A DNA stretch of 64,000 nt from MVRV01 sp964646755 (GTDB lineage: Bacteria; Desulfobacterota; Syntrophia; Syntrophales; Smithellaceae): positions 21,925 through 85,924 of the forward strand of contig CAZYIE010000010.1 in assembly GCA_964646755.1 (NCBI GenBank). Reading direction: 5' to 3'. The notes beneath the pieces were generated by a model. That model worked only from the letters and a program-made list of their open reading frames with translations, ran no database searches and was not told the origin of the DNA. The translations under genes and the position numbers were made by a program. Numbering within the stretch: the stretch's first letter is position 1; each line of letters starts with the position of its first letter. Shown here in pieces: positions 43,599 through 51,869 of the stretch.

Positions 43599-45326
43599 TC
43601 AATACCGGTTTTCTCTTTTCTTCTTTCTGGCGAAAAAAGACATAGGCGGTTTTACATACCTTTTGCTCTCGCCGCTTTTGCTGTCTCTGCTTTTGTGTTT
43701 TTCAGCATATTCAATCTGTACCCGGCGATCCCGGAATTTTTCTTTTTTCAATCTGGCTATGAGAATGTCCACCTGACCGGGATCGATTTCAAAAAACGAA
43801 CAGGAACGCGTTACCTCAACATGGGAAATGCGCAGGTTAGGTATATTGGCCGCGTCGGACAGATAAGTCCTGAGGCTGCGTTCATTAAATTTTTCCATTT
43901 GCCCCAGATTGATAAACAGGCGGACTAAGCCGGAAGAACTGCCAGAGCCGGAAGACTTCCTTTCCGGCCTGCTTACTTCCTTTCTCATTTCCACATTGAT
44001 ATCGGCAGCACGGCTGTAATAGCTCAAAAAACGGTTAAATTCAGTGGAGATGAAACGCTGAATAATATCTTCCTTGCTGAGCGGCTTTAATTTTTCGTAA
44101 ACAGCGGGCAGAAATTCTTCAATTTCTTTGTGTTTAATCTCGGTATTCTTTAATTTTTCCACCAGGTGCAATAACTGACGATTGCATACTTCTTTGCCGG
44201 TAGGTATCTTAACCTGCTCAAACTTTTTGCCTATTTGCTTCTCGATCTGTTTGATCCGGAAATGTTCTTTTAAATTGATAATGACAATGGAAATGCCGGA
44301 TTTGCCCGCGCGTCCGGTCCGACCGCTGCGATGAGTGTAGTGTTCAATATCGTCTGGGAGATTATAATTGATGATGTGCGTTAAATCCGTGACATCAATT
44401 CCCCGGGCGGCAACGTCGGTGGCCACAAGCATTTGCAGATTTCGTGTTCTGAATCGGTTCATAACGCTGTCTCTTTGCGTCTGGGAAAGATCGCCGTGCA
44501 GGGAGTCCGCATTATAGCCGTCTTTCATTAAGGAGTCGGCAATTTCCTGAGTTTCAATTTTTGTCCGGCAAAAAATAATCGCATAGATATCGGGATAATA
44601 ATCGGCAATCCTTTTGAGGGCGACATAGCGGTCTTTGGCATGCGCCACATAATACTGGTGTGAAATATTTTCCGCTCCCGTATTCCTTGAGCCGACTGTT
44701 ATTTCCGCCGGTTTTTTCATATAGCTGCGGGCGATACTTTCAATTCCCTTAGGCATCGTCGCCGAAAACAGCAGGACTCTTTTCTCAGCGGGCGTTCCGG
44801 ATAAAATTTCATTCAAATCGTCTTTGAAGCCCATGTCCAGCATTTCGTCGGCTTCATCGAGCACCAGCCAGCTGATGGCGGAAACATTTACCTTTTTGCG
44901 TTTGAGCATGTCGAGCATGCGTCCCGGCGTGGCCACGACAATCTGCGCTCCGGCGGCCACCTGCCTGATCTGGGTGAGAATATTAGCGCCGCCGTAAATC
45001 GGTACAATATTCAGGCCATCAATGTGTCGGGAAAAATTGCTGAGATCATCGGTTATTTGCAGGCAAAGCTCTCTGGTGGGCGCCAGAATCAAGGCCTGTG
45101 TCTTTTTTGAGGAGGTGTCAATCTGTTGAATAATGGGTATGCCGAAGGCGGCTGTCTTGCCTGTTCCTGTATGAGCCAGGGCAACCAGATCCCTGTTATC
45201 CTCTAATAAAAAGGGGATGACCTTTTCCTGAACGGCCATGGGCGCTTCAAATCCCATTTCGGTTATTGCTTTGAAGATTCGCTTGTCGATGCCTAATTCT
45301 TTAAATGTCTTAATATCTGTTTTTAT
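43599..45326 (-). CDS. DEAD-box RNA helicase (CsdA/DeaD-like) with a probable non-AUG start
   Basis: RNA helicase with all core motifs: I AHTGTGKTAAFGI, Ia PTRELCLQ, II VLDEADEMLDMGF, III SATMPKGI, V ATDVAARGIDV, VI HRSGRTGRAGKSG. A C-terminal RNA-binding domain (VRLFINLGQMEKFNERSLRT) is of DbpA/CsdA type, with a basic tail. The first ATG (45257) falls inside the Q-motif region, yet the frame continues upstream with conserved-looking helicase residues (KTFKELGIDKRIFKAITEMG) to a stop at 45336-45338. There is no ATG, GTG or TTG in that interval. An AUA at 45326 sits 6 nt after GAGGA, so I place the start there as inference. From AUA 45326 it is 575 residues. Confidence 0.85.
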   Translation of the reverse strand: MKTDIKTFKELGIDKRIFKAITEMGFEAPMAVQEKVIPFLLEDNRDLVALAHTGTGKTAAFGIPIIQQIDTSSKKTQALILAPTRELCLQITDDLSNFSRHIDGLNIVPIYGGANILTQIRQVAAGAQIVVATPGRMLDMLKRKKVNVSAISWLVLDEADEMLDMGFKDDLNEILSGTPAEKRVLLFSATMPKGIESIARSYMKKPAEITVGSRNTGAENISHQYYVAHAKDRYVALKRIADYYPDIYAIIFCRTKIETQEIADSLMKDGYNADSLHGDLSQTQRDSVMNRFRTRNLQMLVATDVAARGIDVTDLTHIINYNLPDDIEHYTHRSGRTGRAGKSGISIVIINLKEHFRIKQIEKQIGKKFEQVKIPTGKEVCNRQLLHLVEKLKNTEIKHKEIEEFLPAVYEKLKPLSKEDIIQRFISTEFNRFLSYYSRAADINVEMRKEVSRPERKSSGSGSSSGLVRLFINLGQMEKFNERSLRTYLSDAANIPNLRISHVEVTRSCSFFEIDPGQVDILIARLKKEKFRDRRVQIEYAEKHKSRDSKSGESKRYVKPPMSFFARKKKRENRY

Positions 45327-45502
45327 GATGCTTCCTCACTTATTTCACGCAATTGGTGGATTGTTTGCCGGCTGTGTTCCGGCGGAAACTATGGAAAGAG
45401 ATATGCTCCATTATACTTAATTTATAAAAAATTCAAGGAAAGGTTTAGTTGGCCTATTTCTGCGTTTTCGATGAAATGTAACGCAGCAGCCTTAAGTTTA
45501 TC

Positions 45503-45536
45503 TTGCTAATTATATAAAAACTTATATAATGAACAT
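45503..45536 (+). promoter_or_regulatory. core promoter and palindromic operator of the higBA-like pair
   Basis: TTGCTA (45503-45508), 16 bp, TATAAT (45525-45530). The palindrome ATTATATAA-AAAC-TTATATAAT (45509-45530) overlaps the spacer and -10. This is the expected place for antitoxin-mediated autorepression. Predicted start of transcription is near 45537, so the toxin message may have little or no leader. Confidence 0.6.
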
Positions 45537-45542
45537 GTGACC

Positions 45543-45905
45543 ATGAAGCCATTAAAATTTGTCGGCTCTAGTTTGGATGATTTGCGGGATTTTCCGGAAG
45601 AAGCGCGTCGTGTTGCAGGTTTTGAACTTCGCGCAATTCAGGATGGATTTGAGCCACGTGATTGGAAACCTATGGGGTCCGTCGGGCCGGGCGCTAAAGA
45701 AATCAGGATTCATGTGCTGGGCGAGTGGCGGGTAATTTATGTCGCCAAGGTTAGAGATGTTGTTTATGTATTGCACTCATTTCAAAAGAAAACGCAGAAA
45801 ACGAGCCAACGCGATGTTGAGCTGGCTCAAATAAAGATACAAACAAATTGGAGAGTAAATTATGGAAAAGTCCATTGTAGCATCATCAGGCAATGTATTT
45901 GCTGA
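45543..45905 (+). CDS. HigB-like toxin (phage Gp49-like, RelE superfamily)
   Basis: A 120-residue toxin-family protein. The Gp49-type features are LKFVGSSLDDLRDFPEEARR, FEPRDWKPMGSVGPGAKEIR, the strand pair HVLGEWRVIYVAKVRDVVYV and LHSFQKKTQKTSQRDVELA, which is the usual end of the domain. The frame continues about 20 residues past this end and overlaps the antitoxin gene by 44 bp. GTG 45537 is an alternative start; no ribosome site precedes either, in keeping with a near-leaderless message. Toxin-before-antitoxin order is that of higBA. The predicted activity is ribosome-dependent mRNA cleavage. Confidence 0.88.
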   Translation: MKPLKFVGSSLDDLRDFPEEARRVAGFELRAIQDGFEPRDWKPMGSVGPGAKEIRIHVLGEWRVIYVAKVRDVVYVLHSFQKKTQKTSQRDVELAQIKIQTNWRVNYGKVHCSIIRQCIC

Positions 45906-46146
45906 TTTGGGATATTCACCCGATGAGGCAGCTATTTTGCAAATGCGCGCCGATTTAATGGCCGATCTCAGAAAGTACATTAATAACAAAAAACTGACCC
46001 AGGCATCGGCGGCAAAAATCTTCGGTGTCAGTCAGTCGCGGGTATCTGATTTAATCACCGGCAAATGGGAAAAGTTCAGTCTTGAAATGCTGATCACTCT
46101 TGTCACAAAAGCCGGTATGCATGTTAAGTTGAAGATAGCCGCATAG
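45862..46146 (+). CDS. XRE/HTH antitoxin, HigA-like
   Basis: A 94-residue antitoxin with a helix-turn-helix of the HTH_37/XRE class. The DNA-binding part reads LTQASAAKIFGVSQSRVSDL followed by GKWEKFSLEMLITLVTKAGM. It would neutralise the toxin and repress the promoter palindrome upstream. The ATG at 45862 follows GGAGAGTAAATT, a much better site than the toxin has, so antitoxin should be made in excess. It overlaps the toxin ORF by 44 bp. Confidence 0.9.
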   Translation: MEKSIVASSGNVFADLGYSPDEAAILQMRADLMADLRKYINNKKLTQASAAKIFGVSQSRVSDLITGKWEKFSLEMLITLVTKAGMHVKLKIAA

Positions 46147-46413
46147 CGAGCGAAGGGGAAAGTCAGGAATGACTGCGCTTAACGCATGTTTTCAATTCAA
46201 TAGAACAACCGTCCCTTTTTTCCTACTGAATGATGCGGCATAAGAATAACTGGTTGAACCAGGCTTGACGGGACAGACAGCAGCAAAATAAGTCGTGTCC
46301 CGACAATTGTTTCATCTACAAGTCAAGTGTTTTTGGTTTGGAATTTAAGTGAGGATAACCAGTTGAAATGGCGGAATCCTAACTTTGAATGTGGTATATC
46401 TTTTGGGGGCAGG

Positions 46414-47616
46414 TCATCTCCTGGGAACGCTCTGAAGAGTTATTGCTCTTATTATCAAATCATAAATGCTATCAAGTTTCGAATTCAAATTATCTTGCAT
46501 ATTGAGCATCGCCCAAGGAGAAAATATATGATCTATAGTACCAAATACGAGTGCCCTAAAGTGAAACATATTTATCTCTGGCTTGAATGTTTTTGATTTA
46601 TGTCCTTCAAGAAAAATTTTCTTTAGTTTCTTATCATAGTCTCGCATCGCTTTATACTTGTCGGAGGCATAGAATCTTGGATTTGGGTTTATATCTTTAA
46701 AATAAATTCTGACCCATTGTCTATTTTTTTGAGCCCAATCAAGAAAATGCCAAATTACATATTTTAATTTCGTTTCTGGCTGTTTGGGATAGATAGACTC
46801 ATCAAAGGAATTACTAAATTCTTGCATTCGTTTTTCAAAAATCGAGAAGAGAATGTCCTCTTTATTAGCGAAGTATTCGTATAATGTTCCATCAGCCACA
46901 TTGGCATGTTTAGCAATCTCTGATATTTTCGTTTCATCGAACATCTTTTCAAAAAAAAGCTCCTCCGCTGCTATGAGGATTCGTTCCTTCTTGTTTAAGT
47001 CTTCTTGATATTTATTTCCATTATTTCTGGCATCAATTTTAACCGATGAAACAATAATATCTGATATGATATCGTAATCATCGAGCAGATTCATTGTTCT
47101 ATTAAACAATACTTTGGCCAAGAATAACCATTCAATCGTACCAAATAATAAATTTGTAAATATTATTGAATTAGTATCTGCGCGAAAAATGCCATTCTCT
47201 TTTCCAGATTGTAGAATTGCAGTTGGTATTCTTGATACTTGATCAATGAGTTCGTAAGCTTTTGTGTCATAATAATGGGGAATAGACCGAATTTCGAGCA
47301 CATATATTTTCATATATTCAAAATTATTATGAATCCACCAAAGATATAGCCATACAAACTTGCGAAGTTTTTCCTCATGGCTTCTAATTCCTTGAAGGTG
47401 TTCTTCGCATTCTTCTAACAAATCATTTATGTATATGAAGGGAATCTGAAGTAGTATTTCTTCTTTGCTGGAAAAATGATTATAAATCGTTGCTTCTGTA
47501 CGTGATGCTTTCTTTGCTATATCGGCAATTGTTGTGGCTTTGAACCCTTTTCGAGAAAAGACAGAAACAGCGGCCATTATGATCCTGTTACTATTTACAC
47601 TTAACAATTTTCCCAT
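46414..47616 (-). CDS. tandem double-TetR transcriptional regulator
   Basis: One 400-residue polypeptide holding two TetR units. The first DNA-binding domain (about 10-55) is AAVSVFSRKGFKATTIADIA followed by ASRTEATIYNHFSSKEEIL. After a ligand domain ending near residue 195, a second domain (about 210-255) reads AAEELFFEKMFDETKISEIA and NVADGTLYEYFANKEDILFS, with its own ligand domain to the end. The two ligand parts resemble each other (LWWIHNNFEYMKIYVLEIRS against FLDWAQKNRQWVRIYFKDIN), so this is an internal duplication. TetR members of this type often repress fatty-acid degradation; the acyl-CoA block is divergent next door. Start ATG 47616 is chosen over TTG 47625. Confidence 0.88.
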   Translation of the reverse strand: MGKLLSVNSNRIIMAAVSVFSRKGFKATTIADIAKKASRTEATIYNHFSSKEEILLQIPFIYINDLLEECEEHLQGIRSHEEKLRKFVWLYLWWIHNNFEYMKIYVLEIRSIPHYYDTKAYELIDQVSRIPTAILQSGKENGIFRADTNSIIFTNLLFGTIEWLFLAKVLFNRTMNLLDDYDIISDIIVSSVKIDARNNGNKYQEDLNKKERILIAAEELFFEKMFDETKISEIAKHANVADGTLYEYFANKEDILFSIFEKRMQEFSNSFDESIYPKQPETKLKYVIWHFLDWAQKNRQWVRIYFKDINPNPRFYASDKYKAMRDYDKKLKKIFLEGHKSKTFKPEINMFHFRALVFGTIDHIFSPWAMLNMQDNLNSKLDSIYDLIIRAITLQSVPRR

Positions 47617-47695
47617 ATTCACCAACTCAAGAGAATTGAAATTATTAAGTTATTACATACGTCATACCAGAGTTAATGTCAATGAGATTGAAAAG

Positions 47696-48128
47696 TTAAA
47701 CACCACTCAGAGCCTTCGACACAAACTCGGGGCCGTTGTCGCAGCGGATGCTCCCGAGGGTACCCCGCGCGGCCTTGATCCGATCCAGAAACTCCACGAC
47801 ATCCTGCCCGTGGATGCCTTGGTTCACCTCGATCCCCAGGCACTCCCGGTTGAAGATGTCCACCACGCTCAATGCCCGAAACCGCTTGCCATTGAAATAG
47901 GCATCCGCGGCAAAATCCATGCTGCAGCTGTAATTGATTTGCTGGGCCTGGCGAAGTTCCAGCCGAATGCTTCCTCCTGCCCGTATCCTGTTCTGCTTCC
48001 TGCGCTCTTCCACCGGTAATCCGTCCACTCCATGATCCCCATCTTCCAGATCACCTCGACCACCGGCTTCCCCGGCGCGGCCTGCTTGATCGCAAAAGCG
48101 ATCGGCTCCTCTGGACCAGTTTTCGGGG
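47696..48128 (-). mobile_element. IS3-family insertion sequence remnant, internally and 3' deleted
   Basis: On the minus strand, an intact terminal repeat (48109-48128) is followed by an OrfA fragment (VVEVIWKMGIME...DYRWK), then directly by the start of the OrfB catalytic domain: SMDFAADAYFNGKRFRALSV and IRCDNGPEFVSKAL, so DDE residues 1 and 2 are visible and the third is lost. OrfA and OrfB parts are joined without the middle of OrfA and the start of OrfB. The element ends abruptly near 47696. It cannot move on its own. GC content is clearly above that of the neighbouring TetR gene. Confidence 0.85.
48109..48128 (-). repeat. IS3 terminal repeat, left copy of a 20-bp inverted pair
   Basis: Read on the minus strand it is CCCCGAAAACTGGTCCAGAG, identical to 56217-56236 on the plus strand. 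The IS body extends away from the segment in between. Confidence 0.85.
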
Positions 48129-48224
48129 ATTTATTGAAAATAGCTCATCATATTAGATAATTATAATTTAAAATATAGTAGTATTCATATATTAAATAAT
48201 AATGAACGTATATAAAATTATTTG

Positions 48225-48253
48225 TTGACAAGTGAGATTACCGCTGATATGTA
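48225..48253 (+). promoter_or_regulatory. sigma-70-type promoter for the acyl-CoA dehydrogenase gene
   Basis: TTGACA (48225-48230), 17-bp spacer, TATGTA (48248-48253), in a very AT-rich 300-bp intergenic region (48129-48429). It predicts transcription from about 48260 and a 170-nt leader. It is a candidate target of the double-TetR regulator, though no clear palindrome overlaps it. Nothing else is recognised in this region. Confidence 0.5.
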
Positions 48254-48429
48254 TCAAATAAATTTTATCGCTATCAATGAATACGTACCATAATTAGGTG
48301 TGGGTAATCTTATTCGTATAAATGGGGGAAAGTAAGATATCCCATTGAAACAATAGAATGCTTGCGCCCCATTTGAACAGGAATGGTTTCGCCAAGGGAG
48401 AAAATAAAAAGAAAAGAAAGGACAATGTA

Positions 48430-50298
48430 ATGGGCAGTTTGATTTGTGATGCAAGAGATCAGAAGTTTGTGCTGTATGAAGTACTGAGAATCGAAAACCT
48501 CTGTAAAACTTCGAGATACAAGGAATTATCACGTGATATCTTCGATATGGTATTAACTGAAGCGGAGAAATTTGGCACTGAGGTGCTCTTTCCGACAATG
48601 GCGGAAGGAGACCGGGTCGGATGCAAGCTGGAAAATGGCGAGGTGAAGGTCCCCGCATGCTTTCATCGGCCCTATCAGCTTTACAAGGAAGGCGGATGGG
48701 GCACGATGAGCGTCTCCCCGGAGGCGGGCGGCCAGGGGTTTCCGCTGGTCATGACCTCCGCGGCCCGGGAGTGGTTCATCCACAACTACGGGATGATGTG
48801 CTATCCCTACGTGACGGAGGGGGCTGCCCACCTGATCGAGGTCTATGGCACGGAGGCCCAGAAGCGCAAATACATGGACCGGATGTACGCCTGCGAATGG
48901 GGCGGAACGATGGCCCTGACCGAGCAGGGGGCTGGCACCGACTTGGGGGATCTGAAAACGAAGGCCATCCGGTATCCTGACGGGACCTTCCGTCTGCAGG
49001 GTACAAAGCAGTTTATTACTGCCGCCGACCATGATCTGGTCTCCAACATTGTCCACACCGTTCTGGCCCGGATCGAGGGCGATACGGCAGGGACGGGCGG
49101 CATCTCCATTTTTCTTGTCCCTAAGTATCTCGTGAACGATGACGGGTCGTTGGGACGCCGGAATGATTACACGATCGGCGCGATCGAAGAGAAGATGGGA
49201 CTCCACGGGAGCGCCACGTGCGTGATGAACATGGGCGACAATGGCGACTGCTACGCCGAACTCCTGGGCGAGGAGCGTCAGGGGATCAAGGTGATGTTTC
49301 AACTGATGAATGAGGCCCGGATCGGCGTTGGCATCCAGTCTCTTTCACTGAGCGGGATTGCCTATCTCCACGCCCTCAACTATGCGAAGGAACGCCTCCA
49401 GGGTTCGTCGCTCCTGGAAATGAAGAACCCCGATGCGCCTCGGGTACCTATTATCCAGCACGCCGATGTTCGCCGGATGCTGCTGTGGATGAAGGCGCAT
49501 GTGGAAGGCTTTCGGGCACTGACGTATTATACTGCCGTTTGCGAAGACCGGGCGCACGCCTCAGCGGATGAGGCGGAGCGCGAGAAATGCTACGGAATCG
49601 TCGAGGTCCTGACGCCGATCCTCAAGGCGTACTGCTCCGATATGGCTTTCAAGGTGACCGAACTTGCAATCCAGATCTACGGCGGTTATGGCTACTGCGC
49701 TGAATACCCCGTAGAGCAGTTCATGCGGGACATCAAGATCGCGTCTATTTACGAAGGGGCGAACGGCATCCAGGCCCTGGACCTTGTCGGCCGTAAGCTC
49801 GGGTTGAAGAAGGGGATGTACTTCATGGGCCTCCTGGGCGAGATGAACGCGACGGTGGCGGCCTACCAGGGGAACGCCGCCTTGAAAGACCTGGCGGGTA
49901 ATGTCCAGCAGGCGGTGAACACGCTGGCGGAGATGGCGATGTACTTTGCCGGCAGCGCGAAGGCGGGCAAGTTCCTGATTCCAATCGGCAATGCGTACCC
50001 CTTTCTGATGATGATGGGCCAGGTAGTGATGGCATGGCTGCTTCTTTGGGAAGCGGGGGTGGCTCGGGAGAAGCTGGAAGGGATCTGCAAAGGCAAGGGA
50101 ATCGATCCGGCGGATGCGACCCGGCTTGCCGCCCTGGCGAAAGCGGACGCCGATGCGGCCTTCTACATCGGGAAGGTTGCCGGAGCGCAATACTTCATCA
50201 AGCACGTCCTGCCGGAGGTGGACGCGGCGGTGAAAGCGATCAAGAGTGAAGACCTCTCGATGATCGAGATCCCCGAGGAGAGCTTTGCCGGCGCTTGA
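48430..50298 (+). CDS. acyl-CoA dehydrogenase, long FadE-like type
   Basis: FAD enzyme that makes the 2,3-double bond of an acyl-CoA and passes electrons to ETF. Start ATG 48430 (AAAGGA 8 nt upstream) gives 622 residues, the long class with an extra C-terminal domain. Signatures are MALTEQGAGTDLGDLKTKAI (FAD/substrate), KQFITAADHDL, the substrate segment IYGGYGYCAEYPVEQFMRDI, and the catalytic Glu in YEGANGIQALDLVGRKL. The C-terminal helix bundle (about 480-600) is the ACAD_C/DUF type. Codon use and GC content from about 48600 on are strikingly higher than in the TetR gene and the CoA ligase. First gene of the IS3-bracketed block. Confidence 0.93.
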   Translation: MGSLICDARDQKFVLYEVLRIENLCKTSRYKELSRDIFDMVLTEAEKFGTEVLFPTMAEGDRVGCKLENGEVKVPACFHRPYQLYKEGGWGTMSVSPEAGGQGFPLVMTSAAREWFIHNYGMMCYPYVTEGAAHLIEVYGTEAQKRKYMDRMYACEWGGTMALTEQGAGTDLGDLKTKAIRYPDGTFRLQGTKQFITAADHDLVSNIVHTVLARIEGDTAGTGGISIFLVPKYLVNDDGSLGRRNDYTIGAIEEKMGLHGSATCVMNMGDNGDCYAELLGEERQGIKVMFQLMNEARIGVGIQSLSLSGIAYLHALNYAKERLQGSSLLEMKNPDAPRVPIIQHADVRRMLLWMKAHVEGFRALTYYTAVCEDRAHASADEAEREKCYGIVEVLTPILKAYCSDMAFKVTELAIQIYGGYGYCAEYPVEQFMRDIKIASIYEGANGIQALDLVGRKLGLKKGMYFMGLLGEMNATVAAYQGNAALKDLAGNVQQAVNTLAEMAMYFAGSAKAGKFLIPIGNAYPFLMMMGQVVMAWLLLWEAGVAREKLEGICKGKGIDPADATRLAALAKADADAAFYIGKVAGAQYFIKHVLPEVDAAVKAIKSEDLSMIEIPEESFAGA

Positions 50299-50487
50299 GA
50301 ACTGTCGAATAAAATATACTGGGACAAAATCCCCGTCCCTCTCCGAATAACCATCAATTCCTTGTGTCATATATCACAAAATATTTAGGGTTCACAGGCA
50401 GTTAAGAACTCCACTGTTAGACGAAGATGTTCAATATCTTGAAAATTATAATGCGGAAAAAATGACTGAGCGAAAGGAGAAAAAACC

Positions 50488-51738
50488 ATGAAAGAAGTTG
50501 TTATAGTATCTGCATGCCGGACGGCCATCGGGTCCTTTGGCGGTGCACTTAGAGATTCCCATGCTTACATTATTGGCAGTACTGTTATGAAAGAGGCTAT
50601 TAAACGGGCCGGCATATCACCTGGCCTGATCAATGATGTTCGTTTCGGATGCTGTCAAGAGCCCTACAAAACGGTTAATGTAACCCGTGTAGCCGCTATG
50701 GACGCGGGCATTCCCGAAACATCAACGGCCGTTACGGTCAACAGAGTATGTGTCTCAGGGATGGAGGCGGTAATTTCTGGTATGGCCATGATCCAGGCGG
50801 GCTTGGTGGATGTAGTACTCGCAGGTGGAATGGAGCACATGTCGGGTGCTGCTTATGCAGTGCCCACAGCACGTTGGGGTTGTAGGCTCCAGAATCAGAG
50901 CTTCGATGACATGATGATGGAAGCCCTTTATGCCGGTTCTCGATTCCAACCAGGTATGGAAAATGGACCAGTGAAGGAAGGTCCTGTTGTGGACATGTTC
51001 AAGGGCAAACCCTACATCATGGGGCACACAGCGGAACTGGTCGCACAGATACACAATATCAGCCGTCAAGAAATGGACGAGGTGGCCCTCCGAAGCCACA
51101 ATAACGCCGAGAGGGCCACTAAAGAGGGTTATTTCAAGGCAGAGATTGTCCCTATAGAGATACCCCAGAAGAAAGGGAAGCCCCCACTCATCTTCGATAA
51201 AGACGAGCACTTCATGTCCGGGCTTACGATGGACAGACTCGCTGCCCTGCCACCAGCCTTCATTCCGAAGATTGGCAAGGTGACGGCCGGGAATTCCTCG
51301 GGGATCAATGATGGAGCATCTGCCATGATTATAATGTCAGCCGACAAGGCAAAGGAACTGAGCATGAAGCCCATTGCCAGATTTAAGGCTGTGGGTTACG
51401 GCGGCGTACATCCGTCGGTGATGGGCCTGGGGCCGACACCGGCAGTGAAGGATCTCATGAAACGGTCAGGTCTCAAAATTTCAGACTTCGAGCTCATAGA
51501 AGCGAATGAAGCCTTCGCGGCCCAATATATCGGTGTCGAGAAAGAATTGGGGCTCAACCGGGAGATCACAAATGTGAACGGTTCCGGGATCGGTCTAGGA
51601 CACCCCGTTGGTTCTACAGGCTGTAGAATCATGGTTACGCTTATCAACGGTATGAAACAGCACGGAAAAGAACTCGGTCTTGCTACGCTTTGCGGAGGCG
51701 GCGGTGTGGCCATGGCAACGGCCATCGAGATGATTTGA
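50488..51738 (+). CDS. thiolase (acetyl-CoA acetyltransferase family)
   Basis: A 416-residue thiolase that cleaves 3-oxoacyl-CoA or condenses acyl-CoA. The nucleophile Cys is in TVNRVCVSGMEAV (about residue 90), the catalytic His/Glu loop in IEANEAFAAQYIGVE, HPVGSTGCRIMVTLINGMK carries the His, and the second Cys is in LATLCGGGGVAMATA near the end. The ATG at 50488 follows GAAAGGAGAAAAAACC. It is about 190 bp after the dehydrogenase and forms the second gene of the block. Chain-length preference cannot be read from sequence. Confidence 0.94.
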   Translation: MKEVVIVSACRTAIGSFGGALRDSHAYIIGSTVMKEAIKRAGISPGLINDVRFGCCQEPYKTVNVTRVAAMDAGIPETSTAVTVNRVCVSGMEAVISGMAMIQAGLVDVVLAGGMEHMSGAAYAVPTARWGCRLQNQSFDDMMMEALYAGSRFQPGMENGPVKEGPVVDMFKGKPYIMGHTAELVAQIHNISRQEMDEVALRSHNNAERATKEGYFKAEIVPIEIPQKKGKPPLIFDKDEHFMSGLTMDRLAALPPAFIPKIGKVTAGNSSGINDGASAMIIMSADKAKELSMKPIARFKAVGYGGVHPSVMGLGPTPAVKDLMKRSGLKISDFELIEANEAFAAQYIGVEKELGLNREITNVNGSGIGLGHPVGSTGCRIMVTLINGMKQHGKELGLATLCGGGGVAMATAIEMI

Positions 51739-51869
51739 GTGTTTCTTGGGAAGAAGATTAAAAGGGATCATGGATCTCTTCATACCTACAAACTAATACA
51801 GTTTAGCTTGAAACTATAAGCGGATACAAATAATTAACTAATAGCCGATCAGAATTAAGGAGATCTACA

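Noticed and set aside
46327..46596. 89-codon plus-strand ORF downstream of the HigA-like gene
   Set aside because: It overlaps the end of the double-TetR gene in antisense and has no ribosome site.
48553..49302. 249-codon minus-strand ORF in the acyl-CoA dehydrogenase gene
   Set aside because: Shadow frame; no domain, no ribosome site.
49561..50370. 269-codon minus-strand ORF inside the acyl-CoA dehydrogenase gene
   Set aside because: It is antisense to a strongly supported gene, with His/Arg-rich composition typical of a GC-rich shadow frame.
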